Assembly (NCBI RefSeq): GCF_000423625.1
Contig: NZ_AUII01000001.1
Coordinates: forward strand, 372,001-436,000
From: Pseudonocardia asaccharolytica DSM 44247 = NBRC 16224
GTDB lineage: Bacteria > Actinomycetota > Actinomycetes > Mycobacteriales > Pseudonocardiaceae
Direction of reading: 5' to 3'
DNA: 64,000 bases
Both the position numbers and the translations under genes were made by a program. Numbering within the stretch: the stretch's first letter is position 1; the number at the start of each line of letters is the position of its first letter. Shown here piece after piece: positions 1 to 12,776 of the stretch. The notes beneath the pieces are model-generated. The model was not told the origin of the DNA. It ran no database searches and saw nothing but the letters and a program-made list of their open reading frames with translations.

Positions 1-600
1 GGCGCGGTAGCGCTCGACGGCCGCAGGTCGATCGCCACCCTCCAGCAGCGTGAGCGTCTCGCGGTACCCGTCGATCCAGATCTGCCACAGGTCGCTGTCG
101 GAGTTGAGGGCGAGCAGCCGCAACGTGCGGGCGACGACGAGGTCGACGTGGGTCTGCAGCTCCCGGTTCCCACTCGCCATGATCATGATCGTGCTGACGT
201 CGGCGCCCGCCGCGGCGGCGGCCGTCACGTCCCCGCGCTGCAGGCCGGTCACGAACTCGTCGAGACGTTGCCGCATCCGCTCCAGGTGGGTCTCGGTGAG
301 GTTGTCCACCCCCCATTCGACGCCGGCGCATGCCAGCACACCCATGACGTCGATCAGCTCGAGCGCGTTCTTCTGGGTCACGTGGGTGACCCGTCGGACG
401 CGGTTGGGCGCGATGTCGATGAGCCCTTCGGCGGCGAGCTGGGCGATGGCCTCGCGGACCGGGGTGATGCTCACCCCGAGTCGCGCGGCGAGCTCGGCGT
501 CCTTGATGACCGTGCCGGGGGACAGGGTGCCGGTGACGATCTCGTCGCGGAGCTGGCGCACGATCGCCTCGCGCCGGGTCAACGGGACGGCATAGGACAT
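1..600 (-). CDS. GntR-family (FCD/FadR subclass) transcriptional regulator, 3' end cut by window edge
   Basis: About 200 residues are visible, starting at an ATG at 600; the C-terminus lies beyond base 1. The N-terminus is a typical GntR winged helix: LRDEIVTGTLSPG, then a recognition-helix region ARLGVSITPVREAIAQL, then AAEGLIDI. The rest is a helical effector domain of FCD type. FCD regulators usually sense carboxylic acids or similar metabolites and repress neighbouring catabolic genes. Transcription is on the same strand as the monooxygenase/esterase pair just upstream (705-3413), so it may control them; this is inferred from position. The ligand cannot be deduced. Confidence 0.9.
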   Translation of the reverse strand, partial: MSYAVPLTRREAIVRQLRDEIVTGTLSPGTVIKDAELAARLGVSITPVREAIAQLAAEGLIDIAPNRVRRVTHVTQKNALELIDVMGVLACAGVEWGVDNLTETHLERMRQRLDEFVTGLQRGDVTAAAAAGADVSTIMIMASGNRELQTHVDLVVARTLRLLALNSDSDLWQIWIDGYRETLTLLEGGDRPAAVERYRA

Positions 601-704
601 CGCGGCGCTCCTCCATCGGCTCGGCACCCGAATGCTAGAGGGCAGGAGGACCGGGGACGGCACGTCGTCGGGCCGCCCGCCGGTCCGGTCCGGGGTCGCG
701 GTGG

Positions 705-3413
<2,709 letters not shown>

Positions 3414-3623
3414 GGCTCACCTCGTCTTGGCCGGCACTGTTGTGATGTTCGCCACGGAAGCTACTGGGGCGGCGCCATCAGGGGCAGGGCTGGACGGGTG
3501 AGAAATGCATCCTGCATTCTCAAACGGATGCATCACCAGGGCCGGGGATACCACCCGGGACCATGAACGATGCGCGCTGTGCCGATGAGCGCCCGCGAAC
3601 CCGGTGACCGGAGGGAAGAACAC

Positions 3624-3833
3624 ATGATCGTCCGCCTCGAGGCCGACACCGTCACCGGCGAGGACGCCCTCGCGCTGCTCGACGTGGAGGTTCTGCACGC
3701 CCGTGCCCGGGCCGCCGCACGCGCCTCCGACTGGGATGCCCAGTGGCGCGCGATGATCGACTACGCCGGACGGAAGGGGTGGCTCTCGGCCGGCGGACGG
3801 ACCGTGCAGGCCCACATCGAGCCGGTCGGCTGA
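3624..3833 (+). CDS. Small hypothetical protein (69 aa)
   Basis: An ATG at 3624 follows GGAGGGAAGAACAC, a good ribosome binding site, making this start better than the longer in-frame alternative at 3570. The product is acidic and helical in appearance, with a DWDAQW segment in the middle. No membrane segment, cysteine cluster or signal peptide is visible. It is divergent from the esterase and convergent with the NYN gene, 15 bases from that gene's stop. The family is not recognised. Confidence 0.6.
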   Translation: MIVRLEADTVTGEDALALLDVEVLHARARAAARASDWDAQWRAMIDYAGRKGWLSAGGRTVQAHIEPVG

Positions 3834-3847
3834 CCGGCCGGCGCCGT

Positions 3848-4948
3848 TCAGGCGGGCACGCGGAGCCGGTAGTCGCCGGCCCCGTCGTCCCAGTCCATGG
3901 TGACCAGACCGCGGGCCTGGGCGGCTCTGGTGAAGGACAGGAAGCTGTTGAAGCCGTGGCGTTTCTCGCTGAAGTCGGGAACGCGCTTGCGCAGCTGGTC
4001 CTTGAGCCCGCTGAGCTGCGGTCCCGCTCCGGGTGCCTGCAGCCCGGCGACGACGTCGACGAGCAGCCGGAACGCGTCGTCGTCGGCGGAGCCGTCCTCC
4101 GGGAAGGTGACCTGGGGATCGCCCTTGGCGATGCCCTCGACCAGCTCGACCACATGCCGGCTCTCGAGGTTGCGCAGCAGCTCACCGAACCCGCGGAAAC
4201 CGTGGTCGGCCTCGTCGAAGGTGGGGTCCTTGCGCAGGATCGCGCGCTTGAGGCGGGAGGCCAGTACCGGCCCGTCGGTATGGCGCTGGAGCCCGGCGAG
4301 GGTGCGCGCGACGAGGGTGCCGACGTCACTGTCCGGCCGGGTGCTCGTCGCCGCCTCCTCGACGGGGAGAACCTCGTCCGCGGGCGCTGGCGGGGCCAGC
4401 ACGGGCGGCGCGGGTGGGGTGGCGGGTTGGCGGGCGCGTCCGCGGCCCCGCCGGGGCTCGGCGGACGGCTCGACACCGGGGAGCCGGTCGTAGAAGAGGA
4501 ACTCGTCGCAGGCCGGGGGGAGCAGCGCCGACGTCGACGACTGCACCCCGATACCGATCACCCGCTTGTCGAGGGCACGGAGCTTGTGCACCAGCGGGGT
4601 GAAATCGGAGTCGCCGGTGCCGATGGCGAAGGTGGTGATGAAACCGCGTTCGTAGGCGAGTTCGATCGCGTCGACGGCCATCTTGATGTCGGCGGCGTTC
4701 TTGCGGGAGCCACCGAGGCGCTGGGGGATGTCGATGAGCTCGACCTGGGCCTTCGCCAGCAGCCTGCGGTCCTCGTCGAAGGACGACCAGTCGGCGTAGG
4801 CGCGCCGGGCCACGACCCGGCCCCGTTCGGCGAGCGCGTCGGCGACGGGACCGATGTCGAAGGGGGCGACGCCCAGGCCCTCGCGGGCCCCGATCGCGAG
4901 GTTCTCGTAGTCGAGGAACAGGGCGATTCTCTCGTCGTCGCCGTTCAC
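3848..4948 (-). CDS. NYN (LabA/DUF88-like) PIN-fold protein with two LOTUS/OST-HTH domains
   Basis: 366 residues from a GTG at 4948 that follows GGGAGGAG. The N-terminal NYN domain shows the acidic active-site elements ALFLDYENLA, DIKMAVD and GTGDSDFTPLV, typical of a metal-dependent RNase-like PIN fold. A proline-rich linker follows. Two LOTUS/OST-HTH modules close the protein (roughly residues 215-290 and 300-366), ending in a beta-rich YRLRVPA. The arrangement is common in bacteria, where LOTUS domains are thought to bind RNA. It is unconnected to the catabolic genes and is probably housekeeping or stress related. A longer upstream reading from 5035 is possible but has no comparable binding site. 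Confidence 0.88.
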   Translation of the reverse strand: MNGDDERIALFLDYENLAIGAREGLGVAPFDIGPVADALAERGRVVARRAYADWSSFDEDRRLLAKAQVELIDIPQRLGGSRKNAADIKMAVDAIELAYERGFITTFAIGTGDSDFTPLVHKLRALDKRVIGIGVQSSTSALLPPACDEFLFYDRLPGVEPSAEPRRGRGRARQPATPPAPPVLAPPAPADEVLPVEEAATSTRPDSDVGTLVARTLAGLQRHTDGPVLASRLKRAILRKDPTFDEADHGFRGFGELLRNLESRHVVELVEGIAKGDPQVTFPEDGSADDDAFRLLVDVVAGLQAPGAGPQLSGLKDQLRKRVPDFSEKRHGFNSFLSFTRAAQARGLVTMDWDDGAGDYRLRVPA

Positions 4949-5094
4949 GCGGCTCCTCCCTGATCGGACGATCCGGAGCCTAGCGGCACCGCGCCGCAGA
5001 GCGGCCGAACCCTGGACAGAAGCTCGCTCTGTCATCCAGAGTGAATGGGCTCAGCGTTGAGGAAGCCCGGCGGGCGCCGTCACGAGGTGAGGCC

Positions 5095-5964
5095 ATGGAC
5101 GTCCAGCTCTTCGACTACAGCCCGATCGTCGAGCGCGAGCCGCTGCGGTGGCCGGCCGGCGCCCGGGTCGCGTTCTACGTCGGACTGAACGTCGAGCACT
5201 ACCGGATCGACCGGCCGTCGACGAGCATCTTCCCCGGCACGGCCGGTCTCGTACCCGACCCGCTCAACTACGGGTGGCGCGACTACGGGGCGCGCGTCGG
5301 AATCTGGCGGTTGACCGAGAGCCTGGACCGATACGAGATGCGGGCGAGCGTTCTGCTCAACTCCGACGTCTGCACCCACTATCCGCAGATCATCGACGCG
5401 GGGCGAGCCCGGGACTGGGCGTGGGTGGCACACGGGCGGGACAACTCGACCTTTCAGGCCGGGATGTCGCGGGAGGAGGAGCGTGCCTACCTCGTCGAGA
5501 TCGTCGACACCATCGAGAAGGCAACCGGACGGCGCCCCCGCGGTTGGCTCGGGCCCGCGCTGACCGAGACGTTCGAGACGCCGGCGCTGCTGGCCGAGCT
5601 GGGGCTGCGCTACGTGCTCGACTGGTGCAACGACGACCAGCCGTTCCGGCTCAACGTGCCCGGGATGCTGAGCGTGCCGTACTCGATCGAGCTCAACGAC
5701 GTCACGCTGTTCGCCGGGAGGAACCTGAGCGGACCGGAGTTCCTGCGGATCGTGCAGGATCAGTTCGACCAGCTCTACGTCGACTCCGCGGACAGCGGCC
5801 GGGTGATGGCCCTGTGCCTGCACCCGTTCATCGTCGGCCAGCCGTTCCGGCACCGGTATCTCGACCAGGCACTGGAGTACATCGCGAACCGGCCCGGGGT
5901 CTGGTTGACGACCAGTGACGAGATCGCGGAGCACTACGACGGTGCGACGGGAGGGGCATCGTGA
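5095..5964 (+). CDS. Polysaccharide-deacetylase-fold hydrolase (PuuE/cyclic-imidase-like)
   Basis: 289 residues from an ATG at 5095, preceded by GAGGTGAGG. The sequence has the carbohydrate-esterase 4/PuuE layout: [15 protein letters not shown] near the N-terminus, [34 protein letters not shown], and the C-terminal [14 protein letters not shown]. Members of this subgroup open cyclic ureides or imides (allantoinase PuuE, cyclic imide hydrolase) rather than deacetylating sugars. The next gene overlaps by one base (TGATG) and is an isochorismatase-type amidase, so the pair may perform ring opening followed by amide or carbamoyl hydrolysis. Substrate is inferred only. Confidence 0.85.
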   Translation: MDVQLFDYSPIVEREPLRWPAGARVAFYVGLNVEHYRIDRPSTSIFPGTAGLVPDPLNYGWRDYGARVGIWRLTESLDRYEMRASVLLNSDVCTHYPQIIDAGRARDWAWVAHGRDNSTFQAGMSREEERAYLVEIVDTIEKATGRRPRGWLGPALTETFETPALLAELGLRYVLDWCNDDQPFRLNVPGMLSVPYSIELNDVTLFAGRNLSGPEFLRIVQDQFDQLYVDSADSGRVMALCLHPFIVGQPFRHRYLDQALEYIANRPGVWLTTSDEIAEHYDGATGGAS

Positions 5965-6626
5965 TGGCCGGCCCGGATCTGGTCGCGCAGTACGCGGCGC
6001 TGCGGGCGGACTTCCGCGCCCGGGGCTTCGGTGGCCGGGTCGGGTTCGGCGGCAGGCCGGCGGTCATCGTGATCGACCTCATTCGCGGGTTCACCGATCC
6101 GCGTTCCCCACTGGCCGGCGAGCTGGACGCTCAGCTGGCCGCCACCAACGAGGTGCTCGACGCGGCCCGGCGGGCCGGCGTCCCGATCATCTTCTCGACC
6201 ATCGAGTACGACTCCGACCTGCAGGAGGCCGGGCTGTGGATCCGCAAGATCCCGTCGAACAAGTTCCTCGTCGAGGGGAGCGAGTGGGTCGAGGTCGACG
6301 AGCGGCTGGGCCGCAAGCCGTCGGAGATGGTCCTGGTGAAGAAGTACGCCTCGTGCTTCTTCGGCACCGATCTGGCTGCGCGGCTGCTGTCGCGGCGGAT
6401 CGACACGCTCCTGATCACCGGTTGCACGACCAGCGGATGCGTCCGCGCAACCGCGGTGGACGCCTGCTCGTACGGGCTGCACACCATCGTCGTCGAGGAC
6501 GCGGTCGGGGACCGGGCGGAGCTGGCACATCACGCCAGCCTGTTCGACATCGACGCCAAGTACGGCGACGTGGTCGGTCTCGCCGAGGCGACGGCTTATC
6601 TCGGCACGCGGCTGAGTGCTACATAA
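5964..6626 (+). CDS. Isochorismatase-superfamily amidohydrolase (N-carbamoylsarcosine-amidase-like)
   Basis: 220 residues. The catalytic Asp ([10 protein letters not shown]), Lys ([16 protein letters not shown]) and Cys ([17 protein letters not shown]) of cysteine-hydrolase members of the isochorismatase superfamily are all visible. The ATG at 5964 overlaps the stop of the deacetylase-like gene and sits seven bases after GGAGGGG; GTG at 5961 is an alternative. Relatives cleave N-carbamoyl or amide bonds (N-carbamoylsarcosine, ureidoacrylate, nicotinamide). Coupled translation with the upstream ring-opening hydrolase supports a two-step degradation of a cyclic amide or ureide. The last gene before the IS110 element. 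Confidence 0.9.
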   Translation: MAGPDLVAQYAALRADFRARGFGGRVGFGGRPAVIVIDLIRGFTDPRSPLAGELDAQLAATNEVLDAARRAGVPIIFSTIEYDSDLQEAGLWIRKIPSNKFLVEGSEWVEVDERLGRKPSEMVLVKKYASCFFGTDLAARLLSRRIDTLLITGCTTSGCVRATAVDACSYGLHTIVVEDAVGDRAELAHHASLFDIDAKYGDVVGLAEATAYLGTRLSAT

Positions 6627-6699
6627 CCACGACGCCCGCCGCTGAATCAGCACGGATATCCTGAGGCCGGCTGCGGGAGGTGGCTGTCTAATGCTTCTG

Positions 6700-7899
6700 T
6701 CAAGCGGCTGCCGTGATCATCGGCCGGTAGGGCTGACGTGTGCGCAGGATGGCGTGGAGGACGTTGACTCGTCGTCGGGCAAGCGCAATGACGGCCTGGT
6801 GGTGGGATTTTCCTTCGGCGCGTTTGCGCGCGTAGTAGGCCTTGCTGGCGGCGTCTGGGCTGCTGAGGGCGCAGAATGCCGAGCGGTAGAAGACGTGTTT
6901 GAGGGCTCGTTTCCCGGTCGTGGCTCGACGGCGGAACTGCACTCTGCCGGATTGGTGGAGTACGGGGGCGAGCCCGGCTGCGGCGGCGAGCTCGTCACCG
7001 GTGTCGAATCGGGCCAGACCGCCAGTGGTGGCCAGCAGTTCGGCGGTCAGCGTCGGGCCCATACCGGGCAGGCTGGTGATCAGCTCCGCGTCGGGATGAG
7101 TGTCGAGGACCGCACCGATGCGCGTGTCGATCTCGCGCAGTCGACGCCGGACCCGCAGCGCTTCCTCGGCCAGCTCGCGGACGATCTCGGCGACGATCGA
7201 CTGGCCGGTCACCTCGATGGTCTGATCAGCGGCGGCCGCGAGCACCCGCTTGGTCAGCGTGTCTGCACGGGAGGTCTTCACGCCTGCGTCGCGCAGGTAC
7301 GCACGCATCCGGCCGGCGCCGGTGTCGCGGATCTCGGCGGGGGTGACATACCGGGCGAGCAGGATCAGGTCCGAGTGGTTGGTCGGGTCGGTGGTGCGCT
7401 CCAGAGCTGGGAAGATGGCCACGAGGTGCTCGCGGAGTCGTTGCACTCGGCGAGTCTGTTCGGTGACCAGGTCGGTGCGGCGCGAGACCAGGACCTGCAG
7501 CTGCGCAATCTGCTCGTCGGTGATCGTGATCGGCCGCAGCTCGGGCCGGTGACGGACCTGGTCGGCGATCACCCGCGCGTCGCGGGGGTCGCTCTTGTTC
7601 TCCCCGCCGACGGTGGCTCGCCGCGCTCGGTTGACCACCAACCCGGGCACGTGGACCAGCGTCAGGCCGGCCGCGGCCGCCGTGGCGGTGAGCAGCCCGG
7701 CGATGCCACCGACGATGTCGAGTCCGACGGTGGCTCGGCCGTGTGCGGCGGCCAACGCGTTGATCTCGGCGAGCGTCGCGTTGATCTCGAGTGGGTCGTT
7801 GCGCAGCCGGTGGCTGAGCAACTCGGTGCCGTCGGTGGCGTCGACCACGACGATCCAATGCACCTCTTTCGCGACGTCGATTCCCACAGCCATTGGCAC
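6700..7899 (-). CDS. IS110-family transposase (DEDD type)
   Basis: 399 residues, apparently intact. The N-terminal RuvC-like DEDD domain begins AVGIDVAKE and continues with VGLDIVGG and KSDPRDARVIAD. The C-terminal transposase-20 domain shows LPGMGPTLTAELLA, then SGRVQFRRRATTGKRAL, with the Ser thought to be catalytic in this family. The GTG at 7899 lies seven bases after AAGGAGG and is preferred over the ATG six bases later. Full length suggests the copy could still be active. Confidence 0.93.
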   Translation of the reverse strand: MPMAVGIDVAKEVHWIVVVDATDGTELLSHRLRNDPLEINATLAEINALAAAHGRATVGLDIVGGIAGLLTATAAAAGLTLVHVPGLVVNRARRATVGGENKSDPRDARVIADQVRHRPELRPITITDEQIAQLQVLVSRRTDLVTEQTRRVQRLREHLVAIFPALERTTDPTNHSDLILLARYVTPAEIRDTGAGRMRAYLRDAGVKTSRADTLTKRVLAAAADQTIEVTGQSIVAEIVRELAEEALRVRRRLREIDTRIGAVLDTHPDAELITSLPGMGPTLTAELLATTGGLARFDTGDELAAAAGLAPVLHQSGRVQFRRRATTGKRALKHVFYRSAFCALSSPDAASKAYYARKRAEGKSHHQAVIALARRRVNVLHAILRTRQPYRPMITAAA

Positions 7900-7912
7900 G
7901 ACGGAACCTCCT

Positions 7913-8018
7913 TATTCGCAGGAATGCAGGTACAGCCCGCACCCGCCGTCCACGCCCTACGCAGCGATTCGTCGCCCTGCCTAATCAGCGGTCGAGAGCA
8001 GGCGACGGGACGGGGGGA
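7913..8018 (-). ncRNA. Candidate IS110 bridge RNA region
   Basis: The non-coding stretch between the outer inverted repeat and the transposase ribosome binding site is about 105 bases. This is where members of the IS110 group encode a structured RNA that guides recombination. The stretch is G/C-rich with G-runs and several possible hairpins, but I could not derive a confident fold or guide loops. Identification rests on position and family knowledge only. Confidence 0.3.
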
Positions 8019-8123
8019 ACAGCCACCTATGGCCATCGAGGGCAGCTCTGATGTCAGCCATCCCCGTCCCGCCTGCACACCTCGCGATCCAAGCCGCTTC
8101 CGGTGCACTCAGGAAGGTAGGGC

Positions 8124-8936
8124 GTGAAGGCCCGGTCCTTGGTCTTCGACCTGTTCGGCGACTACCTGCGCTACCGCGGGAGCGAGGTCCGGCTGCGGGC
8201 GCTCGTGGCGCTGATGGACTGTTTCGACGTGCCGAAGCCGACCGTCCGGGTGGTCGCCGCCCGGCTGCGCAAGGAGGGCTGGCTACACAGCCGCCGCGAG
8301 GGGCGCGAGACCAGCTACGCGCTCACCGAGGCCGCCTGGCGCCTGCTCGACGAGGGCCGCTCGCGCATCTTCGCGCGCGCGGCGGGCCCGTGGGACGGGC
8401 ACTGGCACATGGTCATCTACCAGGTCCCGGAGACCGAGCGGGCGCTGCGCGAGCAGCTGCGCAAGCGCCTGTCGTGGTTGGGGTTCGGGGCGCTGGCGCC
8501 GTCGGTCTGGATCTCTCCGCACGACCGGGCGGCGCAGCTGTGCGCCGAGTTCGCCGACCGGCCGGCGGCGCGCCTGGACGTTCTGCGCGCCCGGTCGGAG
8601 GGCCTGGCGGCGGACCGGGACATGGCGGGCCGCGCCTGGGACCTCGAGGCGCTCGACCGGGACTACGCCATCCTGCTGGCCGACTACCGACCGCGACTGG
8701 CCGACTACCGCGGGGGTGCGGTGCGCGGCCGGGACGCGCTGGTGGAACGGATGCGGTTGATCCACGACTACCGGCGCTTTCCCTTCCGTGACCCGGACCT
8801 GCCTCCCGAGCTGTTACCGGAGGGCTGGCCGGGCCGGGCCGCGCACGAGGTGTTCCTCGAGGCCCATGGACTGCTGCGCGCGCCGGCCGAGGCGTTCGTC
8901 GACGGCGTGCTGGGAGCACTGCCGCAGGCGTCCTGA
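8124..8936 (+). CDS. PaaX-family transcriptional regulator
   Basis: 270 residues from a GTG at 8124 following AGGAAGGTAGGG. The N-terminus VFDLFGDYLRYRG, then a winged helix (TVRVVAARLRKEGWL, then ETSYALTEAAWRLL) and the central DGHWHMVIYQVPET are diagnostic of PaaX, the CoA-thioester-responsive repressor of phenylacetate-type pathways. It precedes a flavoprotein hydroxylase and an aryl-AMP ligase remnant on the same strand, which it probably controls through an aryl-CoA ligand. It starts about 95 bases beyond the IS110 end, so its native promoter may have been displaced by the insertion. Confidence 0.92.
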   Translation: MKARSLVFDLFGDYLRYRGSEVRLRALVALMDCFDVPKPTVRVVAARLRKEGWLHSRREGRETSYALTEAAWRLLDEGRSRIFARAAGPWDGHWHMVIYQVPETERALREQLRKRLSWLGFGALAPSVWISPHDRAAQLCAEFADRPAARLDVLRARSEGLAADRDMAGRAWDLEALDRDYAILLADYRPRLADYRGGAVRGRDALVERMRLIHDYRRFPFRDPDLPPELLPEGWPGRAAHEVFLEAHGLLRAPAEAFVDGVLGALPQAS

Positions 8937-8973
8937 CGCCGGACAGCTCATCTCGCCCGAAATTGTGTCAATC

Positions 8974-9006
8974 AATATACGTTCGTCATGATTTCGTTGT
9001 ATTATT
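8974..9006. promoter_or_regulatory. AT-rich imperfect palindrome between PaaX and the hydroxylase gene
   Basis: In a G/C-rich context this short segment is A/T-rich and roughly symmetrical: AATATACG on the left and CGTTGTATT on the right. It lies 190 bases upstream of the hydroxylase start at 9194. It could be a promoter or regulator site, possibly for the adjacent PaaX protein. Symmetry is imperfect and no second copy was found. Confidence 0.3.
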
Positions 9007-9193
9007 TCGGCAGCTGTCGCCTACCGGAGGTGACGGCTGCCCCGCGCCGCGCCCGACCACCGACTCACGCACGGAAGAACCGGGAGCGTGACCACCGCCG
9101 ATGTGGTAGCCCGTGTCCAGGTCGTCGGCGAGTGCCGCACCGTCCGTCCGGCCGGGGTCGGGTTCGGGCAGGGGTGTCGAGGAGGTCGAGGGC

Positions 9194-10724
9194 ATGCGCA
9201 TCGCGGTGATCGGCGGTGGACCGGGCGGGCTCTTCCTCGCCGCCCTGATCCGCAAGGCCGATCCCGCCGCCGAGGTGACCGTCTTCGAGCGCAACCGCGC
9301 CGATGACACGTTCGGCTTCGGGGTCGTCTTCTCCGACCGCACGCTCGCCGGCATCCACGACGCCGACCCGGTGCTGCGCGAGGCCCTCGAGGTCCACGGC
9401 CGGCACTGGGACGCCATCGAGATGCGGCTCAAGGGCGAGCGGATCCGCTGCGGCGGCAACGGGATGGCCGCGATCGTGCGCCGCACCCTGCTCATGCTGT
9501 TGCAGGAGCGCGCCCGCGAGCTCGGCGCGGACCTGCGGTTCTCGACCGAGGTCGGCCTCGACGACCTGCCCGGCCACGACCTCGTCGTCGCGGCCGACGG
9601 CACGGGCTCGCGGATCCGTGAGCGGCTCGAGCCGGCGTTCGGGTCGGCGGTCGAGACTGCGACCGCGAAGTTTATCTGGTTCGGCACCGACTACACCTTC
9701 GACGGGCTGACGTTCGTCCACGAGCGAGGCCCACACGGTGTGTTCGCCGTGCACGGCTACCCGATCAGCGACGACGCCGGCACGTTCATCGTCGAGACCG
9801 ACGAGGCGTCGTGGCGGGCGGCCGGGCTCGGCGAGTTCGACGTCACCCAGCCGCCCGGACCGAGCGACGAGAAGACCCGCGCCTACCTGGAGGAGCTGTT
9901 CGCCGAGCAGATCGACGGCCACAAGCTGCTGGTGAACAACTCGCGATGGGGCAGCTTCCGGACCCGCCGCACGGCCCGCTGGACCACTCTGGACCCGCGC
10001 CCGGTCGCGTTGCTCGGCGACGCCGCGCACACCGCCCACTTCTCGGTCGGGTCGGGTACCAAGATGGCGATGGAGGACGCCGTCGCGCTGGCGCGGGCGC
10101 TGGTCGCGCATCCCGAGGACCTGCCGGGAGCGCTCGCCGCGTACGAGGCGACGGCCCGGCCGTCGGTCGACAAGATCCAGGGGTCCGCCCGGCCCAGCCT
10201 GTCGTGGTGGGAGCACTTCGGGCGCTACCACGACGCGTTCGAGCCATGGCAGTTCGCCTATCACTTCCTGTCGCGCAGCATCACCGACGCCCGGCTCGCC
10301 CGCCGCGACCCCGGGTTCATCGCCGCCGCGCACGACGCATGGCGACGCGAACACGGCGCCGAACCCCTCGACACCCCGCTGCGGGTCGCCGGCGCGACGT
10401 TCCCCGGCCGGCGCCTCGCCGAGGTCCCGCCGGGTGCGGCGCGGGTCGAGGCACCCCGGGACGAGGCGGACCTGCCCCTGGTCCTCGCGCGGGTGCGCGC
10501 GGCCGTGGAGCGCGGGGCGGACCTCGTCGCGGTGCACGGCGGGGCGGCGTTCACCCGCACCCTGGTGGGCGAGCAGGCGCGGCTGGTGCACGGTGTCCGG
10601 GCGCTGCTCGTCGACCCCGGCCTCGACCGCGACGGCGCGCTCACCGCGGTGCTCTCCGGCCGGGCCGACCTCGTGGTCTCCGCAGCCGCGTCGCGATCAC
10701 CGCAGGACGGGCAGGAGGAACCCG

Positions 10725-10744
<20 letters not shown>
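9194..10744 (+). CDS. FAD-dependent aryl-CoA hydroxylase (salicylyl-CoA 5-hydroxylase/SdgC-like)
   Basis: 516 residues from an ATG at 9194 preceded by GAGGAGG. The Rossmann motif is VIGGGPGGLFLAALI. Later family elements are RRTLLMLLQERA, VVAADGTGSRIRE and the FAD ribityl-binding VALLGDAAHTAHFSVGSGTKMAMEDA. Overall it follows the monooxygenase half of salicylyl-CoA 5-hydroxylase and 2-aminobenzoyl-CoA monooxygenase. Those two-domain enzymes carry a C-terminal old-yellow-enzyme barrel; here only about 110 residues follow, with a trace such as GRADLVVS near the end. The following ligase remnant overlaps by 20 bases. Aryl-CoA substrate is inferred from family and context. Confidence 0.85.
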
Positions 10745-12256
<1,512 letters not shown>

Positions 12257-12266
12257 CGGGCCTGGC

Positions 12267-12689
12267 TCAGGCCTGGGCCGACCCGCCGGCGATGTTCACC
12301 AGCCAGTCGATGCCGAACTTGTCGGTCACCATCCCGAACTTGTCACCCCAGGGGGCGTCCGCGAGCGGCATGGTGATCGTGCCGCCCTCGGCCAGCCGCT
12401 CGAAGTAGCCCGAGAGCTCGGCCTCGTCGTCGCCGCTCAGCGACATGCTGATGGTCGAGCCGGGCCGGTACTCCATGCCGCTGGGCGTGTCGGCGGCCAT
12501 GAAGACGATGCCGTTGTCGACGGTCAGCTGCGCGTGCATGATCTTGTCGTCTTCGGCGGAGTCCTGGGACGCGCCGTACTCCTTGAACGTGTGCTGCTCC
12601 AGCTTGCCCCCGAAGACGGTCCGGTAGAAGTCCATGGCCTGGCGGGCGTTGTCCTTGAAGCTGAGATATGGGTTGAGCCTGCTCTGCAC
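12267..12689 (-). CDS. VOC-fold protein (PhnB/glyoxalase-like)
   Basis: 140 residues from a GTG at 12689 after GAGGAGGAAT. The pattern LNPYLSFKDNARQAMDFYRTVFGG, then MHAQLTVDNGIVFMAAD and the C-terminal GGTITMPLADAPWGDKFGMVTDKFGIDWLVN is that of the PhnB-like branch of the VOC superfamily. Members are small dimeric proteins, often of unknown substrate. It is convergent with the ligase pseudogene, only ten bases apart. A specific reaction cannot be assigned. Confidence 0.9.
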   Translation of the reverse strand: MQSRLNPYLSFKDNARQAMDFYRTVFGGKLEQHTFKEYGASQDSAEDDKIMHAQLTVDNGIVFMAADTPSGMEYRPGSTISMSLSGDDEAELSGYFERLAEGGTITMPLADAPWGDKFGMVTDKFGIDWLVNIAGGSAQA

Positions 12690-12776
12690 GATTCCTCCTC
12701 GTGGGCTCCCGGTCAGTTCCCGGCCGCCGGGAGTCTCCTCCCACATCCGGTCCGGCGAAAGGCGCGACCGGTCGGC

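Larger units (their letters stand above)
6678..8028 (-). mobile_element. IS110-family insertion sequence
   Basis: A DEDD transposase is flanked by short inverted repeats: AGGTGGCTGT at 6678-6687 and its exact complement ACAGCCACCT at 8019-8028. No terminal repeat longer than this was found, as usual for IS110/IS1111 elements, so the true ends may lie slightly outside. About 120 bases of non-coding sequence precede the transposase and only about 20 follow it. The element separates the ureide-type hydrolase pair from the PaaX gene. Confidence 0.75.

Noticed and set aside
4990..5035. Inverted repeat ACAGA-N7-TCTGT between the NYN and deacetylase-like genes
   Set aside because: Short arms, no second copy, and no adjacent regulator to bind it.
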